Of a DNA stretch of 64,000 nt, positions 31,890 through 43,745 are shown one piece after another. Origin of the DNA: Thermothielavioides terrestris NRRL 8126 (Eukaryota > Ascomycota > Sordariomycetes > Sordariales > Chaetomiaceae); contig NC_016458.1 of assembly GCF_000226115.1 (NCBI RefSeq), positions 1,488,001-1,552,000 of the forward strand. The letters are read 5' to 3'. The translations under genes were made by a program, and so were the position numbers. The stretch's first letter is position 1, and each line of letters opens with the position of its first letter. The notes under the pieces were generated by a model. The model searched no databases. It had not been told where the DNA came from and was given only the letters and a program-made list of their open reading frames with translations.

Positions 31890-33799
31890 ATGAAGCCCCC
31901 GACCACCTCCACCCTCGACGCCACGACCATGACGCCGTCCACGCTCGACTTGTTCATTCTCACCTTCAACTGCGCCAAGAATCTGATCAACACGTCTGTG
32001 TTCGCTGCGCACCTGTATGGCGCCCTGACGCAGAATGCCACGGGCCTGCCCGACCTTGTTGTCTTGTGAGTGAAACAGAGTGGAGTGTGGCCCAAAACGC
32101 GCCGTCTAAGAGCAGGCGTCGCTGCCCGTCGCAGTTGCACGCAGTCGGGTGCAGAGACTGGCGATGCTGGTGTAGCTGTTTGTGCGATGCTATGTATCCT
32201 TGCTTACGTTTTTGTGACTCGCTCGCATTTAGCTCGCTGCAGGAGGTCGCTCCCCTCTCGTACGCCTTTATCGGCTCGTACTTTCTGAATCCCTACTACG
32301 CGCGCTTCGGCGAGGCGCTCAACCTCGCGTCCGAGCGCGTGCTTGCGGCTGCTGCCGATGACGCCAATGACCGAGATGCCTCCTCGTCTTCCTCCGCGGC
32401 CCGCCCGCCGTACACGCTGGTCCGATCCAAGAACGTCGGTATGACGTCCATATTGCTGTACGCCCGCGACCCGGCCGCCATCCGCAAGATCGAGGAGGCC
32501 GAGTGCGGCTTCGGCGCCGCCGACATAGGCAACAAGGGCGCCGTCGGCCTGCGCGTGACATGGTCGGACAGTGCATCAAGCGGCGGCACGCCCAGAACCA
32601 CCGAGCTCACCTTCGTCGCCGCCCACCTCGCCGCCATGGAGTGGAACCTCAAGAAGCGCAACTCCAACTGGCGCAGCATCGTGTCCGGCCTGACCTTCGC
32701 CAACCCGCGCGCCGTCCTGCCGGGCCTCTTCCCCCCCGCCGACCCGTCCCTCCCTCCGACCCCGGACCGCTCCGGCGCAGGCGACATCGCCCCGCCGCCG
32801 CCGCCACCACCGCGGCCCACCCGCCTACCGACGGGCGACAGCCCGGACCCGTCCGAGGAAGAGCCAGAATCGGACGGAGAAGAAGACGAAGACGGCGATA
32901 CGCACCCGCTGCTCCCAACAACAACGACAACAACAACAACACCGCCACCCCCGTACGACCGCGAAGCCCGCGCGGCGCTGCACGCCCTCTCCGTCTACAA
33001 ACCGACCGCCCACCTCTTCGTGGCCGGCGACCTCAACTACCGCATCGGCTCCACCACCCCGCCGCCGCTCGCCGCCTTCCCCTCGCTCGACCCGGCCTCG
33101 GAGCACTACTTCCCGGCCTTCTTCGCGCGCGACCAGCTCACGCGCGAGCGAGAGGCCGGCCGGACGATGCACGGGCTGAGCGAGGCCGAGGTGCGCTTCG
33201 CTCCGACGTACAAGCTCGACGTGCTGCCGCCTGCCGCGTCGGGGGATGATGGGCAGGCCGAGGCCGAGGCCGAGGCCGAGGCGGAGGTGGTGCCGTGGCA
33301 GTTCGCGCCGCACCGCTGGCCCAGCTGGTGCGACCGCGTGCTGTACCTGGACGTGCCGGCGTGGGCGGCGGCGAAGGCGGCCGCCGCCGATGGACATGGA
33401 CATGGACACGGACACGGCGACGACGGGCCGATGCTGCGGGTGGACGTGCGGGCGTACGATGCGCTGCCCGTCGTCAGGACGAGCGACCACCGCGCCGTCT
33501 TCTTCCGCGCGCGCGTGCCGGTTCTGGGCGAGGACGAGATGCGGCCGCCGCCTGAGATGGTGGCGGAGGCGGAGGCGGAAGCGGAAGCGGAAAGGGCGGC
33601 GGCGGCGAAGCTGGATCCGCGGCTCAGGCTGCCTGTGCCGGTGGACGTGCATGCGTGGGAGCGCCGGGCGGCGGCGCGGAGGAAGGAGCTGGTCATCGGC
33701 TGGTCGGCGTACGTGTGGAGCACGCGCGAGGGCGCGCTGCTGCTTGCTACGGCGCTGGCGGTGGGCGTGGGCGGTTGGTGGTTGTGGCGGGCTTGGTGA
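31890..33799 (+). CDS. Tail-anchored inositol polyphosphate 5-phosphatase (Inp54-like)
   Basis: Two exons, 31890-32065 and 32233-33799, with a 167-bp intron and 580 residues. Family marks of the Mg-dependent 5-phosphatase fold: LTFNCAKN near the start, SLQEVAPLSYAF, NVGMTSILLYAR, GNKGAVGLRV, AAHLAAMEWN, GDLNYRI at 324 and PSWCDRVLY at 422, then TSDHRAVFF. These include the two diagnostic inositol 5-phosphatase motifs. Residues about 555-580 form a single hydrophobic tail (LLLATALAVGVGGWWLW) at the very C-terminus. That matches yeast Inp54, an ER tail-anchored PtdIns(4,5)P2 5-phosphatase, so the substrate and location are inferred from it. Compared with yeast Inp54 (384 residues) it is enlarged by a Pro/Asp/Thr-rich insert (about 225-295), GHGHGH repeats and AE repeats. 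Confidence 0.85.
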
Positions 33800-34516
33800 G
33801 CGTGGAGTTCGCACTTGTCTGTCTGGCGTTGGGTGTGGTATAGAGTTTATATACCTTATATACCCTACACGGTTGGGGGGCGCTTGGAGCCAGGGGGCGT
33901 CGTGCGAAAGGCACGGCGGGTGTACTTTACCCGTCCGCCCTGTCGGTGTGTTATCTGTGGGCTGGTTATAGAGGTCTAGAGCTGCGGTGTCCGTATGGAT
34001 TGTCCTAGTATCACGTTGTATCTGGCTTAGGTTACGGGAGGACTGTGGCAGAGTAACAGTTTTGTTGGCATTGCAATGGGCGCCCTCGGCTCCACGAACG
34101 CAATCTCTCCCCCGACCACCCTCAGATTTCCGAATCCCGGGACAAAGACTTGGACGAGCAGATGGAACACGGCTTAGGGGACGTCGTGAACAAGCAGGAG
34201 CATTGCATAATTAGGAGTCGTATTCGCGGCATCAGCCTTCATAGGTTCGGTAACGTAGGTAGTTTATCGTCCCAGCAGGTCTTCCCCCTCCGCCCATCAA
34301 CCAGCTTGCTCCCCTGTCTTCTTCCCAAGGCAAGATGTCGATGGAAAGTACCTCGTAACCTCGCGGAACGCCTCCCAAGACGCACTCGAATCCACCCGTA
34401 CCTTCCGGCCTCCCCATGTATGTACATACCATGTACCACGATTCAGCGGCTCAACCGAACGCCCTCTCATGGTACCGCCGCCCGGGAAGCCATAAATGCC
34501 GGCGCCCCCCGACGAC

Positions 34517-34550
<34 letters not shown>

Positions 34551-34840
34551 GTTGAGACGTAGAAAAAGCAAAGAACCGCGCGTCTCCAGGACGGCTCGGC
34601 CCTTCTTTCTGCCCGCTTAATGGGTTGTTCCCCTTCTTCCCCTGCCTGCTCTGAAGCTGCAAGAACCGAGGCATGCATGCCGCCGACCTAGCCAGTCCTG
34701 ACCACGACCACCACCGCCGCCGCCGCCGCCACAACCGGGTATTCGCACCAAAAACAGAACCCAGCCAAGAACCTCAAGCATGAAGAAAAGAGAGTGGGAA
34801 AAAAAAAGGAGAGAGTTTTACTCCCCTCGCCAGCCCAGCT
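33800..34840. other. Tail-to-tail intergenic region
   Basis: 3' flanks of the phosphatase (plus) and PKA (minus) genes. It contains the GCT repeat at 34519-34550 and a short CCG repeat near 34705-34728. No gene is seen. Confidence 0.55.
34519..34550. repeat. (GCT/AGC)n trinucleotide repeat
   Basis: About ten to eleven GCT units on the plus strand, about 290 bp past the PKA stop and thus probably in its 3' UTR, where the transcript would carry AGC repeats. Confidence 0.85.
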
Positions 34841-36224
34841 CTAAAAATCGCTAAAGCACGCCTCATACCGCTCCGCCAGCTCGTCGGTGTACTCGTCCCA
34901 GTGCTCGTCCTCCTCGGGCCAGACGTCGAAGCACTGGGTGTCGCCGGGGAAGCGGACGGGGGGGATGATGGGGCCCGGGCGGCGCTTGTGGTAGACGGCG
35001 TCCCAGTCGACGGCGGCGAAGAAGGGGTGCTCCTTGACGCGGGCGGCGCCGCCCGAGATGTTGCCCAGCCGGCGCGAGCGGTCGACGGTGCACAGCTGCC
35101 GGATGATGTCCTGCGCGGCGGCGCTGACGGGCGGCTCGCTCGGAAAGACGACGGGTTTTTCGACGATTCTGTAGGGCGCAAAAAAAGAGAAGACGGGATT
35201 TAGTTGGAGGTATATGGGGTAGATGGGGACAGCGGGTGGATAGAAGGGGGGGAACGGACTGTTTGAATAGCTCCATCTTGTTGGAGTGCCAAAACGGCGG
35301 GAAGCCCATCAGGAACTCGTAGATGAGGATGCCCAGCGCCCACCAGTCGACCGCGGTGGTGTGGCCCTTGTTATGGATCACCTCGGGCGCGATGTACTCG
35401 GGGGTGCCGCACATGGTGTAGGTCTCGACGGGGTGGCCGGATTCGTTATTCCCGAGCCGCACGGCGAAGCCAAAGTCGACCAGCTTGATGTGGCCCTCGG
35501 CGTCGAGCAGCAGGTTCTCGGGCTTCAGGTCCCGGTAGGCGACGCCGCCTTGCTCCTCGTGCAGGTGCTCGAGGACCAGCACGATCTCGGCGGCGTAGAA
35601 GCGGGCCGTGTCCTCGTCGAAGCGGCGGAACTTGCGCACGTAGGTGAAGAGCTCGCCGCCGGGCACGTAGTCGAGGAGGAAATAGAGAAAGTCGTGATCG
35701 GCGAAGGACGCGAGGAAGTTGGTGATAAAGGGGTGGCCCCGTACGTCGGCCAATATCTGGCGCTCGTGACGCACATGATCGAGCTGCTTCTGCTTGATCA
35801 CTGCGGCCGGGTTTTAGTGTTCCATGCGCCGAGCGCGCCGACGAGAGCGCCTGGGGAAAGAAAGCCTACCCTCGGTTTTGCGGAGGATCTTGAGCGCATA
35901 CACCTTGCTGCGGTCAGCCTCGGTGCCGTGGGACGGCCGGACGAGACAGACGCGGGCGAAGGTCCCTGAGCCCCGGGGTCAGTCGTTTGGATAATGGGAC
36001 GGCGGGTTGGGAGAAGGAGTGTAGGTACCTGTCCCTAATGTCCGCACCCGGACGAAGTCGCTCGCTGATAGCCTCCCGGCGCCAATGTCAAATGGCTTGT
36101 CGTCGAGGATATTCTTCTCTTGTGTCGGCTCCTGCCCACTGCCGGCGGCTTTCACCGGTGCCGTTTGTAAGGGGTGCAGCCCGGGCGGTGGTGCGTGCTG
36201 CGAGTGCGCGACTGTGGCCGCCAT
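34841..36224 (-). CDS. pkac-2: cAMP-dependent protein kinase catalytic subunit, class II (PkaC2-type)
   Basis: Four exons on the minus strand: 36224-36029, 35965-35870, 35800-35260 and 35168-34841, closing to 386 residues. This AGC kinase is the effector of cAMP signalling. Marks: RTLGTGTFARVCLVRP (P-loop), YALKILRKTE (catalytic Lys), YRDLKPENLLLDAEGHIK, DFGFA, TYTMCGTPEYIAPEV, TTAVDWWALGILIYE, then IVEKPVVFP and TVDRSRRLGN. The C-terminal tail has FDVWPEEDEHWDEY and ends FSDF, the FxxF motif of PKA that docks on its own N-lobe. The wording GTFARVCLVRP and VIKQKQLDHVRHERQIL fits the fungal second PKA catalytic subunit rather than the main one. The third intron has a weak GTCCGT donor, chosen because it restores LFKQIVEKP. 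The Asn/His-poor N-terminus before residue 50 is variable. Confidence 0.93.
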
Positions 36225-38269
36225 GTCGTTTCCGGTGGCCGAGAAGGCCGGTGCGGGGGCGGGGGCTGAGAATCGCTCTTGCGAGCAACCCGGCGACTTA
36301 TAACTTATAAGCGGCGGCTGCCCAGCGGCCGCCGTCCGGTGTGGTGTGGAGAGCCACACGTGGGTGGTCCTTCGAACTTTCAGGTCTCGAGCAGGTACCC
36401 AACTGGTGACTGGCTAGGTTCTTGATGCGGGGCAAACAAAGGCGCAAGGCGTCGCTATCAGATCACCGAGACCCGTCGTGGTCCGCGAGACTGCAGAGAA
36501 CAGAATGAGGGGTCGGCGGTGGGAAGTTCGAGGAGGAGGGCGTAGATGCGAGATCAGAACCGATGAACACGGCCTCGAAGGTGGAGCGGGTCCTCGGTGA
36601 GGAGGGGACAGGTACTGTGCATACAGTACTCGCGTACAATAGCGATGGTTAACGGACAATGGGCCAATGGATGAATGGGGGGATGGGTCAAGAGGGCACG
36701 GCCGTGTTTGAACGGGCCGCGCGTTGATGGCTCGTCTTCCAGTCCAGTTTGCGGCTCGGGAGCTCGCGGGGGATTTATCAAGGAGGGGTACTTTGTATTT
36801 GCCGGGCAAATGCGATCAAAGACGCCGCAACCTGATCCCGGCTACCGGAAGCTAAAACGGGCTTGGGCTGGGGAAGGAAGCAGATGACGTCCGTTGCTGC
36901 AACGCGTTGCAGGACGGGCGGACCCTCAAACCTCGTCAAATCCCGGAAGCACGGCCGGGGGGCAAGCTAAGTGACCAAGGAACCAGGAACCAACGCAAGA
37001 ATGCGTGGAATGGAAACCGCATGAAAACGGCAAGCGACCCGAAAAAGGGGAAAGGTAAACTGCAATGATGTGAATGAAAAGCTACCTATCATTGCCGAAG
37101 CAAGGTCCAAGAGGAAGGCCTTGAAGCAATGAGCAATGAGCCGAATCCCACCAGCCTCGGAATGTCATTGAAACCAATCTGCCCGAAACGGGGCGGGCCG
37201 GTTCCCATGGTGGATGGACCGAGGCCCCCTGGGTTGGGATCGGAAATGAGCGACGCTGGGCGCAGGCAGAGAGGAATTGGTAATCCGGCAGGATCGCAGG
37301 CCGAGGGCGAGAGACAGCCCGCCAACGCCGCCGATGGATGCCGTGCTGAGCTTCCAGCTGTCTCGGACAACGGCAGTTGGTCGAGGAGCAGGCGCAGTGC
37401 ATGCCGCTATGTCGTTAGTGAGCCGTAACAGGTAACCAACTCGAGAAGGGGATGAGGATCAGTAATGCGGATTACGCAGGAAAGATCAACTGAAAGGCCA
37501 GACCCTGTACCGCTCTCTAAGGGCGACCTGTGATGTATGTACTGTACCTTACATCTCATACCCTCCTTCACTGGACGGATCCGTACTGATGCCAGTGAAT
37601 CAGAATTCTTGCAGCACAAGGTGAAACCTGCACCCTGGACGTCCATTCCCAAGCGAAAGCTCACGGCGGGAGCGGGGCAGTTGCACTTGCCTGCTGCGCT
37701 CAGTGGCCCACAGCTGCGTTTGGCACGCCTCCCTGCTGGGTGAGCTGCCCTGTGCGGCTTGCAGGGGTCTCGCGCAGGGCGGAGGGCGGGGACTCCACAA
37801 GCGGCTGCCGCTGCGCTGCTGCCTCGTGAGCACGACACTAACGAACGTTAACTGCTCCGTACTGTTCAACATCCAGGGCCCCATCCAGTTCGGCATGGGC
37901 TCGCAGCTGTCAGCCGCAGAGTCAAGTGCGACGATCCTCGGCACAACGCCATCTGAAGTACGGAAGTGCTGCACGATATACAACCGACTGGGGCCACAAT
38001 TCCCCCCATACCTCACGTAGCGTGACAGTAGTCAACGGCAACCCCGCGCCAGTTTCCGAAGCAGCCGCCCGCGCTCTTGTCGTCGTTGCGTTGCCGTTGC
38101 CGTTGCTGTAGCCAAAAGGCGATGCCCAGCACGCCGCACCTCTCGACTCAACAATTCCCTCCGTTCACCGTGCAATAGACACCGCCTGACGGCAGTTTGA
38201 CCCTCCAGGGCAGCAGCGCCGCCCGAGACGGCAGACGGGAGACGGGCCTCTCTGCCTCTCGAGCCCAGA
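36225..38269. promoter_or_regulatory. 2-kb divergent promoter region of the PKA and Rab-GAP genes
   Basis: The genes on either side point outwards, so both promoters lie here. No exon chain or transposon was found. A TTATAACTTATAAG stretch at 36299-36312, 75 bp before the PKA ATG, is the only TATA-like feature I would point to. Confidence 0.5.
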
Positions 38270-41200
38270 ATGCAAGCCTTCTCGAGCTTCGTGCAGAAGG
38301 CGCAGCAGCTGTTGGACCCTTCCCAGGGCCTGAACCTCTCCGACTCCGACAGGAATCCGTCCAAGGCCTCGCTCTTCCAGAGCCAGTTCCGCCTGCCGTC
38401 CTCCCAGCACCCGCTCTACGAGATCACCGCCGAGCTGACCATCCCGCCCGCCAATGCGACCCAGGGCGACCGAGACCGCGACCGCGGCTACCAGTATGCC
38501 GGCAAGCTGCACCTCTCCGAAGCCTTCCTCTGCTTCTCCACCACCCCGTCCAGCTTCCTGCAGTCGGCAAGCACCTCCACCTCGTCCATCTTCACCGGCC
38601 AGACCCACGGCAGCGGGCCCAGCGGCAATGGCTTCACCTTCCCGCTCTGCTCCATCCGCCGCGTCGAGCGGCTACACAGCCAGAACTTCCAGGTACGTGG
38701 GAGAGAGGGAGGGAGGACAGGAGGGAGGCAGTGGAGCCGAGCGTTGGCTGACACATCTATCTGCGTCTGCAGTTCGCTCTCTCCATATCCACCTGGAACG
38801 GCATCAGCCAGGATGCGGCGAAGGAGAAAGACAGGAAGGACCTGCGGGAGCAGCGAATAACCATCCAGCTGGCTGGCAGTCGGCAAGCCTGCGAGCGTTT
38901 CTGCGACGGCCTGAAGAAGGGCCTGCGGGCGAATGTCGGAAATGTCGGGAAGATGAAGCAGGTCACGGCCGAGTGCTACTCCGAGTACCTCCTCCGACCC
39001 GAGGACAAGAAGAACGCGATTCCGCCCGATGCCGGTCTGGGCATGCTCTTCAAGTACCCCGGCGATCCCAAGAAGCTGCGCGACCGCGCCAAGATGAGGT
39101 TGTGGGCCGAGTATCTAAGGGACAACGGCCGGAATATGACGCTCCTCCGCCAGCCTACCTTCCACAAGCTGATCAGAGTCGGCTTGCCAAACAGGCTAAG
39201 GGGCGAGATCTGGGAGCTCACGTCGGGCTCCCTCTACCTGCGGCTGGAGAACCCGACCCTGTACGCCGACACCTTGTCCAAGTTCTCCGGAAAGGAATCG
39301 CTAGCCATCGACGAGATCGAGAAGGACCTCAACCGCAGCCTGCCCGAGTACCCCGGCTTTCAGAGCGACGAGGGCATCGGCCGCCTGCGCCGCGTTCTGA
39401 CCGCCTACAGCTGGGTGAACGCCGACGTGGGCTACTGCCAGGCCATGAACATCGTCGTGGCCGCCCTCCTCATCTACATGTCCGAGGCCCAGGCCTTCTT
39501 CTTGCTCTCTGCCCTGTGTGACAGGTTCGTCCCCGGGTACTACTCGACCACCATGTACGGCACGCTCCTCGATCAGAAGGTGTTTGAATCTCTGGTGGAG
39601 AAGACGATGCCCATTCTATGGGAGCATCTCGTCAAGAGCGACGTGCAGCTGTCCGTCGTTTCGCTGCCTTGGTTCCTGTCCCTCTACATCAACTCGATGC
39701 CCCTGGTGTTTGCCTTCAGGGTCCTGGACGTCTTCTTCGTCGAGGGCCCCAAAGTCCTGTTCCAAGTGGGGCTGGCCATTCTGAGGATAAACGGGGAAGA
39801 GCTGCTGGACGCAGCCGACGACGGCGCCTTCATCTCGGTTCTCAAGTCGTACTTTGCCAGCCTGGACGAGTCGGCCCACCCCAAGTCAGAGAACCCGAAG
39901 CTGAGGGCCGTGACCAAATTCCAGGAGCTCATGGTGGTCGCCTTCAAGGAATTCTCGGGCATTACGCATAGCAGCATCACCGAGCTCCGGTTGAAGAACA
40001 AGGATGCCGTGCTCAACAACATCGAGAGCTTCGCAAAGCGCACCGCCATCAGGAACCTGGGCCCGGATAGCAAACTGCTCAGCAACGATGAGCTGGGCGC
40101 CCTGTACGACCGCTTCTACGGCGTCCTGTACGAGAGACAGCAACGCGACCGCATCATCAAGCAGGAGCTGGCGCGGCGGGCCAAGAGCAGCCGGTCGCGG
40201 ATCGCCGAGGCGGCCAGCGAGGGCGGTCACGGGATCGAGAAGGGCCGCGTCGGCCTTGGGCCGAGCACCAGTTTGATGGACTACGATGCCTTCCGCGAAT
40301 TCCTCGCCGGCATCTGCAAATGGGCCATCTCAGATGCTCCCTCGACGCCGAGGCGCGATGCGGTCACGGAAAAGGAGAAGGGCTTCTACGGCAGCTTCAG
40401 GCGGTCCGACTCATTGTTGTCCCCGTGGGGGGCCGGTTCCGAGCCTGCCGACCACGAGTTCCTCCGGCGGCTGTTCCAGAAATGGGATACCGACTCGTCC
40501 TCGGCGCTCACGCTCCAGAAGGTCGTCTCCGGGCTCGCGCGCATCAAGGGCAAGCGCGACATCATGGGCACCATCAACTACTTCTTTGAGCTGTACGACG
40601 ACGACGGGGACGGCAAAGTTGATCGGGAGGGCATCTTGCGCATGTCCGAAGCCCTGCTGTTTCTGTCGCGCCGCGGTTTGGAGGGCACGCTGAGCCCGTC
40701 CAACTCGACCTTGACGCTGAGCGGAGAGGGCGCAAACAATGACCAGGGCGACGTCCTCGGCCAGCCGGTAAGCGAGCGGTTCCTCGGCAGCGTCAGCGCT
40801 TTCATAAGAAGATGCTTTGAGTACGCCGATCCGGACCACCCAAGCAACCAGGACAGCGCGGTGCAGGAGCTGGGAGACAAGCTCGCCTCGACCGACCTGA
40901 AAGAGGAGCCAGAGAGCGAGCAGCTAGCAAACCCGGACGCCTTCGCCATCGGCGATGACGACGATGAGGACGACCTATTAGCCATGGACTCGCCGACCTC
41001 CAGTCCCAAAGCAGCCGCGCAGCGACCCGCCAGCAACCAGCCGCCACCGCCCACGATCCAGCTCAACTCGCCAACGACGCAACTCTCCCCGGGCGACGAC
41101 ATCGCCGCCCGCCGGCGCGTCTCCAAGGCGCAGTCCGAAAAAGCCAACATCGCCCTCGACCCGTCCAACCCGCTGCACATCACCCTGCCCACCTTCCGCA

Positions 41201-41970
41201 TGGTCGTCCTCGCCGACGAGCTGCTCGAGCAGTTCTTCGAGTCCGCCTTCCCGGCCTCCTTCCACCTGATCGACGGCATCGCCGGCCCCACCTCCGCCAC
41301 CACCAGCACCGCCGCTTCCCCACTCACGACCTTCTCCAGCCTCGGCTTCGGCGCCGGCCGCGCGGCCAACCCCGCCGCCGCTGCCGCTGGACAGGGCCCC
41401 GCTGCGTTTGGAGCAGCAGGAGCAGCGGTAGCAGGAGCAGGAGGAGCCGGCCGCGGCCTGCGCGGCGTGCTCGACAACATCGTCACGGATGGCATGCGCG
41501 TTGCCGCCGAGGTGCGCCGCCGCATGGAGGAGGCCCAGCGCGAGCTCGAGCGCAACGCCCTCCCGGGACAGCAGTCGCAGCAGCAGCGCGGGAGCGGAGC
41601 TAGGGATGACGAGGATGACGAGGACGATGAGGAGCTTGGTGCTCCTCCCGGTGCCGGTAGCGCAGGAGGGAATGGCAAGGGCGCTGCCGCCGCCGCCGCC
41701 GCCGGTGCCGCTGGCAGGTATGCGTATGCGTACGGCGGGGATGCGGAGCGGCGCAGCGTGCGCAGCTCGGATCGCGATCTGTTGACTGGTGCCGATGCCG
41801 AGGCGAGCGATGCTGCGCCCGTGGGGGATGTGCCTGCCATTGAGGGCGGGGTGGTAGGAGGAGGGCTGGGAGAGGGGGGATCGAGTAGTGTGGGTGTGAG
41901 CGGAGGGGGCCGTGGCCGGGCAGCAGAGATGGGCACGGGGAAGGTGGTCGGGATCGAGTTTGACGGCTAG
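38270..41970 (+). CDS. gyp2: Gyp2/Mdr1-type Rab GTPase-activating protein (GRAM-TBC-EF hand)
   Basis: Two exons, 38270-38692 and 38773-41970, with an 80-bp phase-0 intron and 1206 residues. The protein would stimulate GTP hydrolysis by a Ypt/Rab GTPase in membrane traffic. The N-terminal part (about 30-190) fits a GRAM/PH-like domain: GKLHLSEAFLCF, FPLCSIRRVERL, FALSIST. The TBC domain spans about 275-490. It contains the two catalytic fingers: Arg in EIEKDLNRSLPEYP (IxxDxxR) and Gln in NADVGYCQAMN (YxQ). An EF-hand-like loop, YDDDGDGKVDREGI, lies near residue 747. The order GRAM-TBC-EF hand is that of yeast Gyp2/Mdr1 and mammalian TBC1D8/9. The C-terminal 350 residues are low complexity with Ala/Gly and acidic blocks. 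Yeast Gyp2 is 950 residues, so the extra length is this tail. Confidence 0.93.
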
Positions 41971-43745
41971 GCGCCGTGGGATTCGATCCGGTCTAGGTGG
42001 CGGGCCGTGGAGAGGAACGATGAGCCTCTGTGGGGTTGATTTCTTTGCTTGACTTCTTGGCTGGGTTGACTTTTTGTTTTGCTTGCCCGTTTGCTTTTAC
42101 TTTGATCGTTGCAGATTTCATCGACATGGCTGCTGGCGTCGGGCGGGAGGTTCGGGGTGTCTGTCCATGGGCGTAGCGGCGGGTGTATGGTCAGTTGGTC
42201 GTTTTGAAGCCGTTGGCTGGCTGGCGATGGCGGCGCGCCTGCTGATTGATTGATTGATTTGATTTAACGGGCGGTTTTAGATCGAGGCTACATTGCAAGA
42301 TATATATGGTTTAGTCGAGATCTTGTGCTCCCTACCTACGCTTCAAGGTGTGTGTCGTCGGAGGCCACCCACTCGCGGTGTGGCCACGCGCGCAAGGCGG
42401 GTTCCACGCAGCGGTCATAGGTGGAAGCTTATTCGTCGCTTCTTCCATTGTTTTGAAGTTGTTTTTGCCCATCCTGAAATAGCTTGCGAGGCTCTGGTGT
42501 ACGTGGTTTTGGGAGGCAAATCACAGGCTTGTCCGAGACGCTGCCCTTCTTGGGCCACGGGGGCTGGACTATATCTATATCACACCTGTAAATCCATAGA
42601 CAGTGTTCTCCGCTGCCCCGTGCAGTTTGTCCCCTTGTTGGTGATGCGCGATTGTATAAGGCACTCAGTGAATGCCAACTCAGCCAAAGCGTTAGGAGGC
42701 GTCGACGTGGCAAACGCCGTTTCCTCCGGCCCCATCCATCGTGACAATCTTCGATGGTTGACTTCTGAGTCTGCCGACTTTCTTAGGGTTGATCCCTGGT
42801 GGGAGGCAACGCGGGCGATTCTGCGTTGCGTTTCCTTCATCCCAGCCCCAGTGACCTCCCAGACAGGCGGAAGCCAAGGCAGGGGAGAGTGGTGGAAGGA
42901 TACACGGCGTGTTTCTAGATGACATAGGGTGGCGTTCACCGGTCTGTTCTGTTGGGTCGGCAGGGTCGGCCTACTAAGGTACGGCTGGCCGAGCTGGCCG
43001 GTGAGAGATGTGAGAGCAGCGCTTCACGAGACGTTGAGTTCCCCGGCTTGGCAATCTTGCCCCAGGAACATGCCCCTTCGAGCTTGGAGATTATACTACA
43101 CAATTAGCGGACGAGTTGCCTTGAGAGGTGAAAAGGGGTAACTATTTCCCGGTAGGGTTGGTTGCTGGAGCGACAGGAACTACCCCGTGTCTCCCTGTGA
43201 CTTACCACTCATATCAAGAACCACAGATTGGCAGCAGGTAGAACTTGCCCGTCCATCGCTCCAAGCGAGAAGTGTGGAACGGCCCAGGCAAGGCATCCCG
43301 GGATATGTCGACACGGCGACAGGGGTGCCAATCGCAGCGAAGCAAACCGTAACTCGACGTCTTCCGTTGAGTCGATGGCGGCGGCTCATAAATAGTCATG
43401 AAGAAGACGAAAAGCTGCCCACGTAACCGAGCTTACGGGAAGCTCTCAGTTTGAATGGCTGGAGGAGGACCGGACAGCCTTGCTGTCCACTATGATCACT
43501 TAGCAAGCATAAACCGCAGGCATTCAACTTTCCAGCTCGTGCGCATTCGTCCCCGTCTCCCTTGTGAGATCCCAAGGGTTGCTGATGCTCGAAGGGAGAG
43601 CCGAATGCCCAGCCGCTGCTCCCCATTTGTGGTCCAGTAATGAGGCTTGATGGTCGCTCAAAGTTGCATCGCAACCTTCCCTGAAGTCGACCGCTGTGAT
43701 AGGAAACGCTGCCCAGCCCCTATATACGATTCCGACTCGGCACCA
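41971..43745. other. Tail-to-tail intergenic region
   Basis: Between the Rab GAP (plus) and HET (minus) stops. A TGAT repeat lies at 42243-42259. An open frame at 42293-42922 has no ATG and no recognisable product. The GGTACGGC and GGTAGG-type fragments are common short motifs. No gene is supported. Confidence 0.5.

Noticed and set aside
42293..42922. 209-codon plus-strand frame between the Rab GAP and HET genes
   Set aside because: It starts at TTG rather than ATG, lacks splice context, and has composition unlike the neighbouring genes.
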